A stretch of 64,000 nt of DNA, from the NCBI RefSeq assembly GCF_049852125.1, contig NZ_CP187532.1, positions 992,001 through 1,056,000 on the forward strand, written 5' to 3'. The translations under genes were made by a program, and so were the position numbers. The stretch comes from Senimuribacter sp049852125 (GTDB lineage Bacteria; Bacillota; Clostridia; Peptostreptococcales; Anaerovoracaceae). How positions within the stretch are numbered: position 1 is the stretch's first letter; each line of letters begins with the position of its first letter. Under the pieces are notes generated by a model, which saw only the letters and a list, made by a program, of their open reading frames with translations, did not search any database and was not told the origin of the DNA. Of this stretch, positions 8,191 through 15,687 are shown piece after piece.

Positions 8191-9042
8191 ATGTTTGAAA
8201 CAAGAAGATTAAACGACAAGAACAAAGTCATTATATCGGCCGCTTTGACCGGTGCGGTAACTACAAAGGAGAACAATCCTAATTTGCCGACCCAGCCTGC
8301 GGAAATCGTAAAATCTGCCATTGCCTGCTATGAAGCAGGCGCTGCTGTAGCGCATATTCACGTTAGAGATGACGAAGATAAAGCCAGCATGCGTTTTGAT
8401 AAATTTGAAGAAACGGTCAAGCTGTTGCGCGCCTCTGGCTGCCCGGTTGTCATTAACCTGACGTCTTCCGGCGGACAGGGCTTTTCCTGGGAAGAAAGAA
8501 TTCGTCCGTTTAAAGAACTGAAGCCGGACATGGCTTCTTTTGATGCGGGCACGATGAATTGGCTCAATTCGGTAGTATTTATGAATGAGCCGGGTTTTCT
8601 GGAGCTGTGCGGTAAGGAAATGATCGCCGCAGATGTAAAACCTGAAATTGAGATTTTCGATATGGGCATGCTGAATACCGCTAAATACTATATTAAAAAG
8701 GGTTTGATTAAAGAACCTGCCCATTTTCAGCTGTGTCTTGGCGCGCCGGGCGGTATGGAAGCGACCACAGAGAATTTGGTATATCTTGTGAACCATCTGC
8801 CGGAAAACTGCACCTGGAGCGCTTTCGGCATCGGTAGAGGAGCTAACGAAATTCTGCTTTCTGCCCTTGCTATGGGCGGAAATATCCGTGTTGGTCTTGA
8901 AGACAATGTTTACTATAATGCAGGACAGCTAGCAGAATCCAATGAGCAGTTTGTTGCTCGTGTAAAACGGCTTGCAGAGGAAATGGGTAAGTCTGTCGCG
9001 ACCCCAGATGAAGCTAGAGAGATTCTGGGTCTTAAAAAGTAA
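8191..9042 (+). CDS. Beta-keto acid cleavage enzyme (BKACE, DUF849)
   Basis: A 283-residue TIM-barrel enzyme of the family that includes 3-keto-5-aminohexanoate cleavage enzyme. It converts a beta-keto acid plus acetyl-CoA to acetoacetate and a new acyl-CoA. Zinc ligands are visible as His55 and His57 in AHIHVRDD and Glu237 in RVGLEDN. Further family blocks are TGAVTTKENNP, FDAGTMNW and LGAPGGM. The AAGGAG ribosome site fits the ATG. It has its own sigma-54 promoter and terminator. The substrate varies widely across the family (aminohexanoate, dehydrocarnitine and others) and cannot be fixed here. The neighbouring dehydrogenase and dehydratase are consistent with fermentation of an amino or hydroxy acid. 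Confidence 0.88.
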   Translation: MFETRRLNDKNKVIISAALTGAVTTKENNPNLPTQPAEIVKSAIACYEAGAAVAHIHVRDDEDKASMRFDKFEETVKLLRASGCPVVINLTSSGGQGFSWEERIRPFKELKPDMASFDAGTMNWLNSVVFMNEPGFLELCGKEMIAADVKPEIEIFDMGMLNTAKYYIKKGLIKEPAHFQLCLGAPGGMEATTENLVYLVNHLPENCTWSAFGIGRGANEILLSALAMGGNIRVGLEDNVYYNAGQLAESNEQFVARVKRLAEEMGKSVATPDEAREILGLKK

Positions 9043-9077
9043 TCTGAAATTCAGTATAGTTACTCTCAAATAAATGA

Positions 9078-9126
9078 AAAGAGGCTGATGCATGGACTAG
9101 AAATAAAATATGCAGAGGCCTCTTTC
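9078..9126 (+). terminator. Terminator after the BKACE gene
   Basis: Stem AAAGAGGC / GCCTCTTT continues past a three-base internal mismatch into TGCAT / ATGCA. A near-twin structure lies at 49519-49577. Confidence 0.75.
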
Positions 9127-9176
9127 ACGTTTATGTTGAGAATAGCAATACCGCTGCTGCCGCGGTAGGTTCGGAA

Positions 9177-9215
9177 GTTGTGCAAATTTGTTGAAGAAAG
9201 AAGCAATTGCACAAC
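9177..9215. repeat. Long inverted repeat, candidate activator site
   Basis: GTTGTGCAA (9177-9185) and TTGCACAAC (9207-9215) are a perfect 9-bp inverted pair 21 bases apart. Both arms contain the GTTG/CAAC core seen in the other candidate activator sites. The 9043-9504 gap holds no convincing gene; it is filled by this repeat, the sites at 9261-9295, a sigma-54 promoter and a leader hairpin. Confidence 0.5.
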
Positions 9216-9260
9216 TGTGTCAGCGCGGTGGAATCTATAGTCGGTTTGAGATCAATCTGT

Positions 9261-9295
9261 GTTGTCCTTTCGCAACGGAGGTGCTGCTTTGCAAC
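9261..9295. promoter_or_regulatory. Two candidate activator sites for the second sigma-54 promoter
   Basis: GTTGT-CCTTTC-GCAAC (9261-9276) and GGTGC-TGCTTT-GCAAC (9280-9295) share spacing and sequence with the perfect repeat at 8012-8027. Their 19-base separation resembles the paired arrangement upstream of the BKACE gene. They lie about 100-135 bases before the -24 element. Confidence 0.6.
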
Positions 9296-9395
9296 AGAAA
9301 AAGCCTGTCGCAGCGAAAGGGCGGGGCGGACGCCTTTTGATGAAACACGGGTGATTACAAGGCGCACGAAGGTTTTTGCACTGTGCCTGAAACTT

Positions 9396-9410
9396 TGGCA
9401 CAACCTTTGC
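9396..9410 (+). promoter_or_regulatory. Second sigma-54 (-24/-12) promoter
   Basis: TGGCAC-AACCT-TTGC is a full match to the sigma-54 core. It lies about 95 bases before the cyclase-family gene and very likely drives the three-gene operon to 12965. Confidence 0.88.
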
Positions 9411-9443
9411 GATGTAATATAGCATCAAGAATAAAAATTTCTC

Positions 9444-9477
9444 TTTTGGTGCTTGCAAGCTAATTGACGCACCAAAA
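9444..9477 (+). other. Leader hairpin before the cyclase gene
   Basis: TTTTGGTGC pairs perfectly with GCACCAAAA around a 16-base loop, between the sigma-54 start region and the AAGGAGAT ribosome site. It may protect the 5' end; no terminator T-run follows. Confidence 0.45.
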
Positions 9478-9504
9478 AATATAAACTGAAAAGGAGATCT
9501 TATC

Positions 9505-10422
9505 ATGTCAGAAATCGCTGTAAGACACACGCGCGAAGAGTGCTTCGCACATACAAATGATTGGAAAAAGCCCTATGATGGAAGTATCTTTGATATGTTT
9601 AGAGACGGATCATTTGAACTGATCGATCTTTCAAACCCATTTGGCAGAGGCAATCCGCTCTGGCCGTCCAATGGAGATTTTCATATTGACAGAGTGCAGC
9701 ATATGCCGATGCATTATCGTCTTCTGCAGACCTTCAATGATTTTCATATGCACAATTCTACCCATGCGGATTCTCCGTCCCATGTCATTCCGGAGAGCCC
9801 GTTTACCCATGAGCTGCCAATTCAGAATTATTTTGGCGAGGCAGTTTGTCTGGATATTCCAAAGGGAAAGTGGGAACTGATTACAGTTGAAGACATTGAA
9901 GAGGCAGCAAAGAAGGTGCCTGGCGGAATCAAAGAAGGCGACTGGGTTCTTCTGAACACTGGCACACACAGACGCTGGGGTGAGAATGACGATTACTTCG
10001 CATATAGTCCAGGTCTTTCCATTGACGGTGCAAAATGGTTTGTAGAGCATCACGTAAGAGGAGTTGGCTTTGATATGCAGGCCATAGACCACATTCTGTA
10101 CACCTATGCTGCAGATCACGGTCCTGGACCATATGTACCGCGTATCGTAGAGGAATATGAGGAACAGTTCGGACATCCTGCGCTTCAGGATTTCCCAGAA
10201 TGGGAGCCATGCCACGATATTCTGATGGCAAACAACGTGATGGGCATTGAAAACCTAGGCGGAGATCTGGACAAAGTAACCAACCAGAGATTCCTGTTCT
10301 GCGCGTTCCCGCTGCGCTGGTACATGGGTGATGGTACCATCGTTCGTGCCGTTGCCTTTGTTCCGTCTGACAGAATTGACAGAAACGTTCCGGATAAAGA
10401 ATATCCGTACGGCGTATATTAA
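9505..10422 (+). CDS. Cyclase-family metal-dependent hydrolase (KynB-like fold)
   Basis: A 305-residue enzyme of the family containing bacterial kynurenine formamidase and isatin hydrolase. The metal-binding motif is seen as H83-N-S-T-H87-A-D89-S-P-S-H93, a close match to HxGTHxDxPxH with Ser replacing Gly. Further conserved-looking blocks are IKEGDWVLLNTG and GVGFDMQAIDH. Members hydrolyse cyclic or linear amides or lactones with Mn or Zn. It is about 90 residues longer than KynB, so a kynurenine role is unlikely. First gene of a sigma-54-driven operon, it may open a ring or remove an acyl group before CoA-dependent breakdown. The substrate is unknown. Confidence 0.82.
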   Translation: MSEIAVRHTREECFAHTNDWKKPYDGSIFDMFRDGSFELIDLSNPFGRGNPLWPSNGDFHIDRVQHMPMHYRLLQTFNDFHMHNSTHADSPSHVIPESPFTHELPIQNYFGEAVCLDIPKGKWELITVEDIEEAAKKVPGGIKEGDWVLLNTGTHRRWGENDDYFAYSPGLSIDGAKWFVEHHVRGVGFDMQAIDHILYTYAADHGPGPYVPRIVEEYEEQFGHPALQDFPEWEPCHDILMANNVMGIENLGGDLDKVTNQRFLFCAFPLRWYMGDGTIVRAVAFVPSDRIDRNVPDKEYPYGVY

Positions 10423-10429
10423 AAATTTC

Positions 10430-10460
10430 ATGGGAAATTCCGCACGCAGGAGTTTCCCAT
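10430..10460 (+). other. Intercistronic hairpin
   Basis: ATGGGAAA and TTTCCCAT form a perfect 8-bp inverted repeat 15 bases apart, between the cyclase and dehydrogenase genes, without a T-run. It may be an mRNA-stability or processing element within the operon. Confidence 0.4.
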
Positions 10461-10497
10461 ATTCATAGGAAAGAAGATGGAGAAAGGAAAAACTGAC

Positions 10498-11442
10498 ATG
10501 AGCGAGAAGAAAAAGATCGCGGTTCTGGGCGCCGGCGTCATGGGCACAGGTATTGCACAGACCTTTGCTATGGCAGGTCATGAGGTTAAGATTATCTATG
10601 TATATGATGACAAGCTGAGAGCAAAACCGATGGAGACAATGGAGACAGGACTTCGTGTTCTGGCGGATAATCAGGCTTTAGCGGAGGATAGAATTCCGGA
10701 GATTTTAGAGCGGGTTACCTGTACGGAAAGTCTAGAAGAAGCAGCAGCCTTTGCAGATGTCATCTTTGAGTGTATTGTAGAGAATCTGGCGGTGAAGCAG
10801 GACTATTTTGCCAAGCTGGACGCTATGTGCAAAGAGAGCACGATTCTGGCTACCAATACCTCCGCAATCAGCGTGACAGAAATTGCGGAAAAATCAATAC
10901 ATAAGGAAAGGATCATCGGAACGCACTTCTGGAATCCGGCATATTTGATGCCGCTGGTCGAAGTGATTAAGACTAGATATGTATCAGAAGATGTTGTGCA
11001 TGAAACCTACGATCTCCTTGAAAAGGCTGGAAAGTGTCCGGTCATCGTACAGAAGGACGTTCCGGGATTCCTTGCCAATAGAATGCAGCACGCGTTGTTC
11101 AGAGAAGCGATTTCTATCGTGGAAAACGGAATCGCGACGGCTGAAGATGTAGATAAAGCAATCAAATACGGCTTTGGCATGCGTCTTGGTGTGCGCGCGC
11201 CGATGGAAGTCATCGATGCAGGCGGTACAGATTTGACTTACAGTATTCACGAATATCTGTTTCCTCACATCGAGAACAGTACAGAACCGTCAAAGCTACT
11301 GAAGGAAAAGCTGGAAGAAGGTAAGCTGGGCTTTAAGAGCGGCGAGGGTTTTATGAAGTGGAGCCAGTCGGATATTGAAAAATCACAGAAGGATCTCATA
11401 GAGGGTCTCATTAAAGTGGCGAGAGCGTTGGATCGTCTGTAA
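10498..11442 (+). CDS. 3-Hydroxyacyl-CoA dehydrogenase family protein
   Basis: A 314-residue NAD-dependent dehydrogenase. The Rossmann motif is GAGVMGTGIAQ at residues 11-21. The catalytic region shows NTSAIS (Ser122), then GTHFWNP with His143 and Asn146. The C-terminal domain has DVPGFLANRMQHALFREA. I prefer the ATG at 10498, with AAAGGA 9 bases before it, over an in-frame ATG at 10477. The THFWNP form and the 310-320 residue length place it with the lambda-crystallin/carnitine-dehydrogenase-like branch as much as with classical 3-hydroxybutyryl-CoA dehydrogenase. So the substrate may be a hydroxy acid that would feed the BKACE as a beta-keto acid. That coupling is an inference from gene order. 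Confidence 0.85.
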   Translation: MSEKKKIAVLGAGVMGTGIAQTFAMAGHEVKIIYVYDDKLRAKPMETMETGLRVLADNQALAEDRIPEILERVTCTESLEEAAAFADVIFECIVENLAVKQDYFAKLDAMCKESTILATNTSAISVTEIAEKSIHKERIIGTHFWNPAYLMPLVEVIKTRYVSEDVVHETYDLLEKAGKCPVIVQKDVPGFLANRMQHALFREAISIVENGIATAEDVDKAIKYGFGMRLGVRAPMEVIDAGGTDLTYSIHEYLFPHIENSTEPSKLLKEKLEEGKLGFKSGEGFMKWSQSDIEKSQKDLIEGLIKVARALDRL

Positions 11443-11486
11443 ATGGCAGAATCGGCTTACAGCCGCATTTAGAAGGAGGAAATATT

Positions 11487-12965
11487 ATGTCACTGATGAC
11501 AGGGGCTGAATATATTGAAAGCCTGCGTAAATTAAACACCAGAGTATATATGTTTGGAGAGAAGATTGAGAACTGGGTCGATCATCCGGTCATTCGCCCG
11601 TCAATCAATTGTGTGGCTATGACCTATGAACTGGCACAGGATCCGGAGTATGCAGATTTGATGACCGCGAAATCCAGCATTACCGGAAAAACTATCAACC
11701 GGTTTACCCATCTGCATCAATCTACGGATGATCTCATCAAGAAGGTGAAGATGCAGCGTCTGCTGGGACAGAAAACAGCTTCTTGCTTCCAGCGCTGCGT
11801 AGGTATGGACGCATTTAACGCAGTGTATTCTACTACATATGAAATTGATGAGAAATACGGCACGGAGTACAATGGGCGTTTTCTGAAATTCCTGGAAATG
11901 GTTCAGGAGGAGGATTTGGTAGTTGACGGCGCGATGACAGACCCTAAGGGAGACCGGGCGAAAGCGCCGCATGAACAGGCGGATCCAGATCTTTATGTGC
12001 ACATCGTAGAAAGACGGGGAGACGGTATTGTCGTCTGTGGCGCAAAAGCACATCAGACCGGCTCTATTAATTCTCACTGGCATATTATCATGCCGACCAT
12101 CGCAATGCGGGAAGCGGATGCGGATTACGCAGTGTCCTTCGCATGCCCAAGCGACGCGGAAGGGTTGTTCATGATCTACGGAAGACAGTCCTGCGATACC
12201 AGAAAGCTGGAGGAAGGCGCGGATGTAGATCTAGGGAACAAGCAGTTTGGCGGACAGGAAGCCCTAGTGGTGTTCGATCATGTATTCATTCCGAACGAAT
12301 ATATTTTCATGGCGGGAGAATATGATTTCGCGGGAATGATGGTAGAACGTTTTGCCGGTTATCACAGACAGAGCTACGGTGGCTGTAAGGTCGGCGTCGG
12401 CGATGTTGTGATCGGCGCTGCTGCTGTAGCTGCTGAATATAACGGCGCGGAAAAAGCATCTGCTGTGAAGGATAAACTGATTGAAATGACGCATCTGAAT
12501 GAGACGCTGTACTGCTGTGGTATCGCTTGCTCCAGTCAGGGACAGCAGACGAAGGCGGGCAATTACCAGATTGATCTGCTCCTTGCCAATGTGTGCAAAC
12601 AGAATGTAACCAGGTTCCCTTACGAGATTGTCAGACTGGCGGAAGACATCGCAGGTGGTTTAATGGTTACCATGCCTTCGGAGAAAGACTTCAATTCTGC
12701 CACTGTGGCGGGCAGAAATGGTGAAACTATCGGTGAAATTTGCAATAAATACTTTGCAGGCAGACCAGAGGTTTCTACGGAAGATAGAATGCGAATCCTT
12801 CGTTTTCTGGAGAATATTTGTCTGGGCGCGTCTGCAGTGGGTTACAGAACAGAGTCTCTCCACGGCGCCGGTTCGCCGCAGGCACAGAGAATTATGATCG
12901 GCAGACAGGGTAACATTCAGGGTAAGAAAGAACTTGCTAAGAGAATTGCCGGCATAGAGAAATAA
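11487..12965 (+). CDS. 4-Hydroxybutyryl-CoA dehydratase / vinylacetyl-CoA isomerase-type enzyme
   Basis: A 492-residue flavin and [4Fe-4S] enzyme of the AbfD/HpaB family. All residues known from the Clostridium aminobutyricum enzyme appear with an offset of one: cluster ligands Cys100, Cys104, His293 and Cys300; catalytic Thr191, Glu258, Tyr297, Lys301 and Glu456. Their full conservation argues for true radical dehydration of a 4-hydroxyacyl-CoA, not a simple monooxygenase. It is oxygen-sensitive, consistent with an anaerobe. Last gene of the sigma-54 operon, with an AAGGAGGA ribosome site. No 4-hydroxybutyrate dehydrogenase or CoA-transferase lies nearby, so the natural substrate may be a substituted 4-hydroxyacyl-CoA or vinylacetyl-CoA analogue. 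Confidence 0.9.
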   Translation: MSLMTGAEYIESLRKLNTRVYMFGEKIENWVDHPVIRPSINCVAMTYELAQDPEYADLMTAKSSITGKTINRFTHLHQSTDDLIKKVKMQRLLGQKTASCFQRCVGMDAFNAVYSTTYEIDEKYGTEYNGRFLKFLEMVQEEDLVVDGAMTDPKGDRAKAPHEQADPDLYVHIVERRGDGIVVCGAKAHQTGSINSHWHIIMPTIAMREADADYAVSFACPSDAEGLFMIYGRQSCDTRKLEEGADVDLGNKQFGGQEALVVFDHVFIPNEYIFMAGEYDFAGMMVERFAGYHRQSYGGCKVGVGDVVIGAAAVAAEYNGAEKASAVKDKLIEMTHLNETLYCCGIACSSQGQQTKAGNYQIDLLLANVCKQNVTRFPYEIVRLAEDIAGGLMVTMPSEKDFNSATVAGRNGETIGEICNKYFAGRPEVSTEDRMRILRFLENICLGASAVGYRTESLHGAGSPQAQRIMIGRQGNIQGKKELAKRIAGIEK

Positions 12966-12984
12966 TTTTTCTATCCTGCAGATT

Positions 12985-13017
12985 TTGACAAATTCAGCGC
13001 TCCCCTTTAGCTATACT
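12985..13017 (+). promoter_or_regulatory. spoIIG-type promoter with long spacer
   Basis: TTGACA (12985-12990) and TATACT (13012-13017) are separated by 21 bases, an unusual spacing that matches the known long-spacer, Spo0A-activated spoIIG promoter of Bacillus subtilis. TGTCAAA on the minus strand overlaps the -35 and differs from the 0A-box TGTCGAA by one base. Confidence 0.7.
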
Positions 13018-13049
13018 GTAGTAGTACCAGCTAGAGGGGAGTCTTTATT

Positions 13050-13892
13050 TTGATCATTTACAGTGAATACCTTTTCATGGAAAATTTTATTGCAGGATGG
13101 ATTATTACATTTTTTTCAGGAAAAATTTATGGGAGGGATATAGGTAAGCTTCGACTGTTGTTGTGCAGCGCCCTGTGTGGAGCGTTTTCATTCACTATGT
13201 TTTTGTCCGTAATGCCCGTTGTGTCATTTGCATTGAAAGCGCTGTTTACCATAGCGGCAGTAACAATTGCCTTCGGCCTGCAGAATCTGCGTCATACGAT
13301 TGCTTCTGCAGCTGTTTTTTTCATGATCACTGTGCTCTATGGGGGTACGGCGATGGCTCTGCTTTCCGTTTTTGGATGGCAGGGCATTGCGAGCGGCCAG
13401 GGCTTATATATGCCGCGAGTTACATATTTGACAGTCAGTGCAGCGTCTGTTGCCGCGCTGCTATTTCTGCAATTATGTATTAGTCTGATCCGAACAAAGC
13501 GTCAGGCAGCCAGAACGTTAACTTTTGTAACAGTATCGATGGGAGACCGTCAGTGGAGGCTGACAGGTTTTATAGATTCGGGGAATTTGCTGCGCGAACC
13601 GTTATCCGGCAAGCCTGTAGCTTTGGTTGGTAAGACTTTGATGAAGGAAATGCTGGACGGTCTGACAGATGTGGACACTCGTTACGCGGCAATACCTTTC
13701 CGAGCTGTAGGAACCAACAGGGGATTGTTGGACGCCTGGCGGGCGGATTCTTTAGAATATACAGGCGGCAAAATAGAGCAGCCTATATTGGCGGTTTGGG
13801 GAGATGGAAATTTCCTTTCAGAGGAGAAGGAAAAGCAGATTCTTTTGCCGTCGGAGATGTTAGAAAGGGGTATTTATACTGATGTTGAATGA
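13050..13892 (+). CDS. spoIIGA: Sigma-E processing peptidase SpoIIGA
   Basis: A 280-residue membrane aspartic protease that removes the pro-sequence of sigma E in the mother cell during sporulation. About five hydrophobic segments occupy residues 1-145, followed by a cytoplasmic protease domain with the active-site motif FIDSGN (Asp176). It is slightly shorter than the 309-residue B. subtilis protein. The start is TTG at 13050, preceded by GGGGAG. The gene overlaps sigE by 11 bases, as in the spoIIG operon, and sits behind a long-spacer Spo0A-type promoter. Confidence 0.93.
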   Translation: MIIYSEYLFMENFIAGWIITFFSGKIYGRDIGKLRLLLCSALCGAFSFTMFLSVMPVVSFALKALFTIAAVTIAFGLQNLRHTIASAAVFFMITVLYGGTAMALLSVFGWQGIASGQGLYMPRVTYLTVSAASVAALLFLQLCISLIRTKRQAARTLTFVTVSMGDRQWRLTGFIDSGNLLREPLSGKPVALVGKTLMKEMLDGLTDVDTRYAAIPFRAVGTNRGLLDAWRADSLEYTGGKIEQPILAVWGDGNFLSEEKEKQILLPSEMLERGIYTDVE

Positions 13893-14583
13893 ATTAAGAC
13901 GCTTTTTTATAAGGATATTTGGAAAAAATGCTGAAAATGTATTCTATATTGGCGGCAGCGATGTACTGCCGCCGCCTCTTTCCAGGGAGGAAGAAAGGGA
14001 GATGCTTCAGGCCTACGCGAAGGGAAGTCAGGAAGCAAGGGCGATACTTATTGAGCGCAATTTGCGGCTTGTCGTATATATTGCGAAGAAATTTGAAAAT
14101 GCAGGGGTTAATGTAGAGGACTTAATTTCTATTGGCACGATTGGTTTAATTAAAGCTGTCAATACTTTTAAGGTAGAGAAGAATATTAAACTTGCCACTT
14201 ACGCGTCGCGGTGCATTGAAAATGAGATTCTTATGTATCTGCGCCGGGATGTGAAACGAAAAAGCGAGGTCTCTTTAGATGAGCCGCTGAATGTTGACTG
14301 GGATGGAAATGAATTGCTGCTATCGGATATTTTGGGTACTGAAAATGATGTGGTCAGCACGCATTTGGAGGAAGAAGTGAACCGAAAGCTGTTATATACA
14401 GCGCTGGATAAGCTTTCCTTGCGAGAAAAGCAGATTATGGATATGCGGTTTGGTTTGAAAAACGGCAAGGAGATGACGCAAAAGGAAGTTGCCGACGCTA
14501 TGGGCATTTCTCAAAGTTACATATCGCGGTTGGAGAAAAAAATCATTGAACGTCTTCAACGGGAGGTGCAGAAACTGGGATAA
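13882..14583 (+). CDS. sigE: Sporulation sigma factor E (pro-sigma E)
   Basis: A 233-residue sigma-70-family factor for early mother-cell transcription. The N terminus carries a hydrophobic/basic pro-sequence of about 27 residues (LRRFFIRIFGK) before the typical YIGGSDVLPPPLS region. Region 2 contains NLRLVVYIAKKF and DLISIGTIGLIKAV; region 4 contains the helix-turn-helix EVADAMGISQSYISRLEKK. The gene overlaps spoIIGA, whose product is its likely activating protease. Length and order match the family fully. Confidence 0.97.
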   Translation: MLNELRRFFIRIFGKNAENVFYIGGSDVLPPPLSREEEREMLQAYAKGSQEARAILIERNLRLVVYIAKKFENAGVNVEDLISIGTIGLIKAVNTFKVEKNIKLATYASRCIENEILMYLRRDVKRKSEVSLDEPLNVDWDGNELLLSDILGTENDVVSTHLEEEVNRKLLYTALDKLSLREKQIMDMRFGLKNGKEMTQKEVADAMGISQSYISRLEKKIIERLQREVQKLG

Positions 14584-14657
14584 TTTGTTTCGCATGTTTT
14601 ACACCGTCGAGCGCAATCTATACATATGAAACTATATAGAACAGGCTGGTGTGAATT

Positions 14658-15428
14658 ATGGCGAACAAAGTAGAAATCTGCGGTGTAAATACCGCAAAGC
14701 TTCCGGTTTACAAGGACTATGAAATGCAGGAGATGCTTCTGGCGATTAAAGCCGGAGATATGGATGTAAGGGAAAAGTTTATTACGGGAAATCTGAGGCT
14801 GGTTTTGAGCGTGATCCAGAGATTTACAGGACGGGGAGAAAACCCTGACGACCTGTTTCAGGTAGGTTGTATCGGATTGATTAAGGCGCTGGATAACTTT
14901 GATTTGAGTCACGGTGTTAAGTTTTCAACCTACGCTGTACCGATGATTATCGGTGAAGTGCGCCGGTATCTGCGGGATAACAACAGTATCAGAGTATCCC
15001 GATCTTTAAGAGACATTGCATATAAGGCGTTGCAGGCGAGAGAACGGCTTTCTAATGAGCTTTCTCGAGATCCTTCTATCACTGAGATTGCGGAAGATAT
15101 TGAGGTTCCCCGTGAAGACGTCGTTCTGGCATTGGATTCTATTCAAGAACCGATATCTTTGTTTGAACCGTTGTTCCATGACGATGGAGACGCGGTTTAT
15201 GTTATGGATCAGGTGCAAGATACGAAGAATACTGACGAACGATGGATAGAGAATATTTCCCTGTCAGAAGCAATGAACAAATTGTCTCCGAGAGAAAAGC
15301 ATATTCTGCAGATGCGCTTTTTCGAGGGGAAGACACAGATGGAAGTGGCAGAGGAGATTTCAATTAGCCAGGCCCAGGTATCAAGACTTGAGAAAAACGC
15401 GTTGAAATATATGCGGAAATATGTTTGA
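14658..15428 (+). CDS. sigG: Sporulation sigma factor G
   Basis: A 256-residue forespore-specific sigma factor. The hallmark N terminus is MANKVEICGVNTAKLPV, followed by region 2 (NLRLVLSVIQRF, FQVGCIGLIKALDNFDL), region 3 (LRDIAYKALQARERL) and region 4 (EVAEEISISQAQVSRLEK). The ribosome site is weak (GGTGTGA), so translation may be limited. It lies 74 bases after sigE, the usual spoIIG-sigG order. In relatives ylmC and nrdR often follow; here they are about 34 kb away and a 125-bp repeat follows instead. Confidence 0.96.
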   Translation: MANKVEICGVNTAKLPVYKDYEMQEMLLAIKAGDMDVREKFITGNLRLVLSVIQRFTGRGENPDDLFQVGCIGLIKALDNFDLSHGVKFSTYAVPMIIGEVRRYLRDNNSIRVSRSLRDIAYKALQARERLSNELSRDPSITEIAEDIEVPREDVVLALDSIQEPISLFEPLFHDDGDAVYVMDQVQDTKNTDERWIENISLSEAMNKLSPREKHILQMRFFEGKTQMEVAEEISISQAQVSRLEKNALKYMRKYV

Positions 15429-15431
15429 GAC

Positions 15432-15680
15432 CTAACCCGATTGTTCCGATGCGTAAGCAGAAGGAAGAATCGTTGGTAGGTCCAACGTCAGGGTTTCCCA
15501 AGAAGCCAAGGCGCAGCCGCAGGTTGATTGGAAGAAACCTACGGCGAGAGAAAAAGCTAACCCGATTGTTCCGATGCGTAAGCAGAAGGAAGAATCGTTG
15601 GTAGGTCCAACGTCAGGGTTTCCCAAGAAGCCAAGGCGCAGCCGCAGGTTGATTGGAAGAAACCTACGGCGAGAGAAAAA
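15432..15680. repeat. Two exact tandem copies of a 125-bp unit
   Basis: Copy 1 (15432-15556) and copy 2 (15557-15680) are identical over 124 bases. Each begins CTAACCCGATTGTTCC and holds a short hairpin CGTTGG-TAGGT-CCAACG. The period is not a multiple of three and no reading frame stays open with a start site, so it is unlikely to encode a repeat protein here. It occupies the whole gap between sigG and the convergent PucR gene. It may be a recent duplication, a gene remnant, or part of a family dispersed in the genome. Confidence 0.9.
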
Positions 15681-15687
15681 CCTATTC

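Noticed and set aside
9131..9530. Short open frames in the 460-base gap before the cyclase gene
   Set aside because: They overlap the sigma-54 promoter and the inverted repeats on both strands, and none has a ribosome site.
14584..14657. Sigma-F/G-type promoter before sigG
   Set aside because: GCATG and CATATGAAA occur, but the spacing (about 26 bases) is too long for a forespore promoter.
15432..15680. CRISPR array or coding repeat
   Set aside because: Only two abutting 125-base copies with no spacers; the period is not a multiple of three and the frames close.
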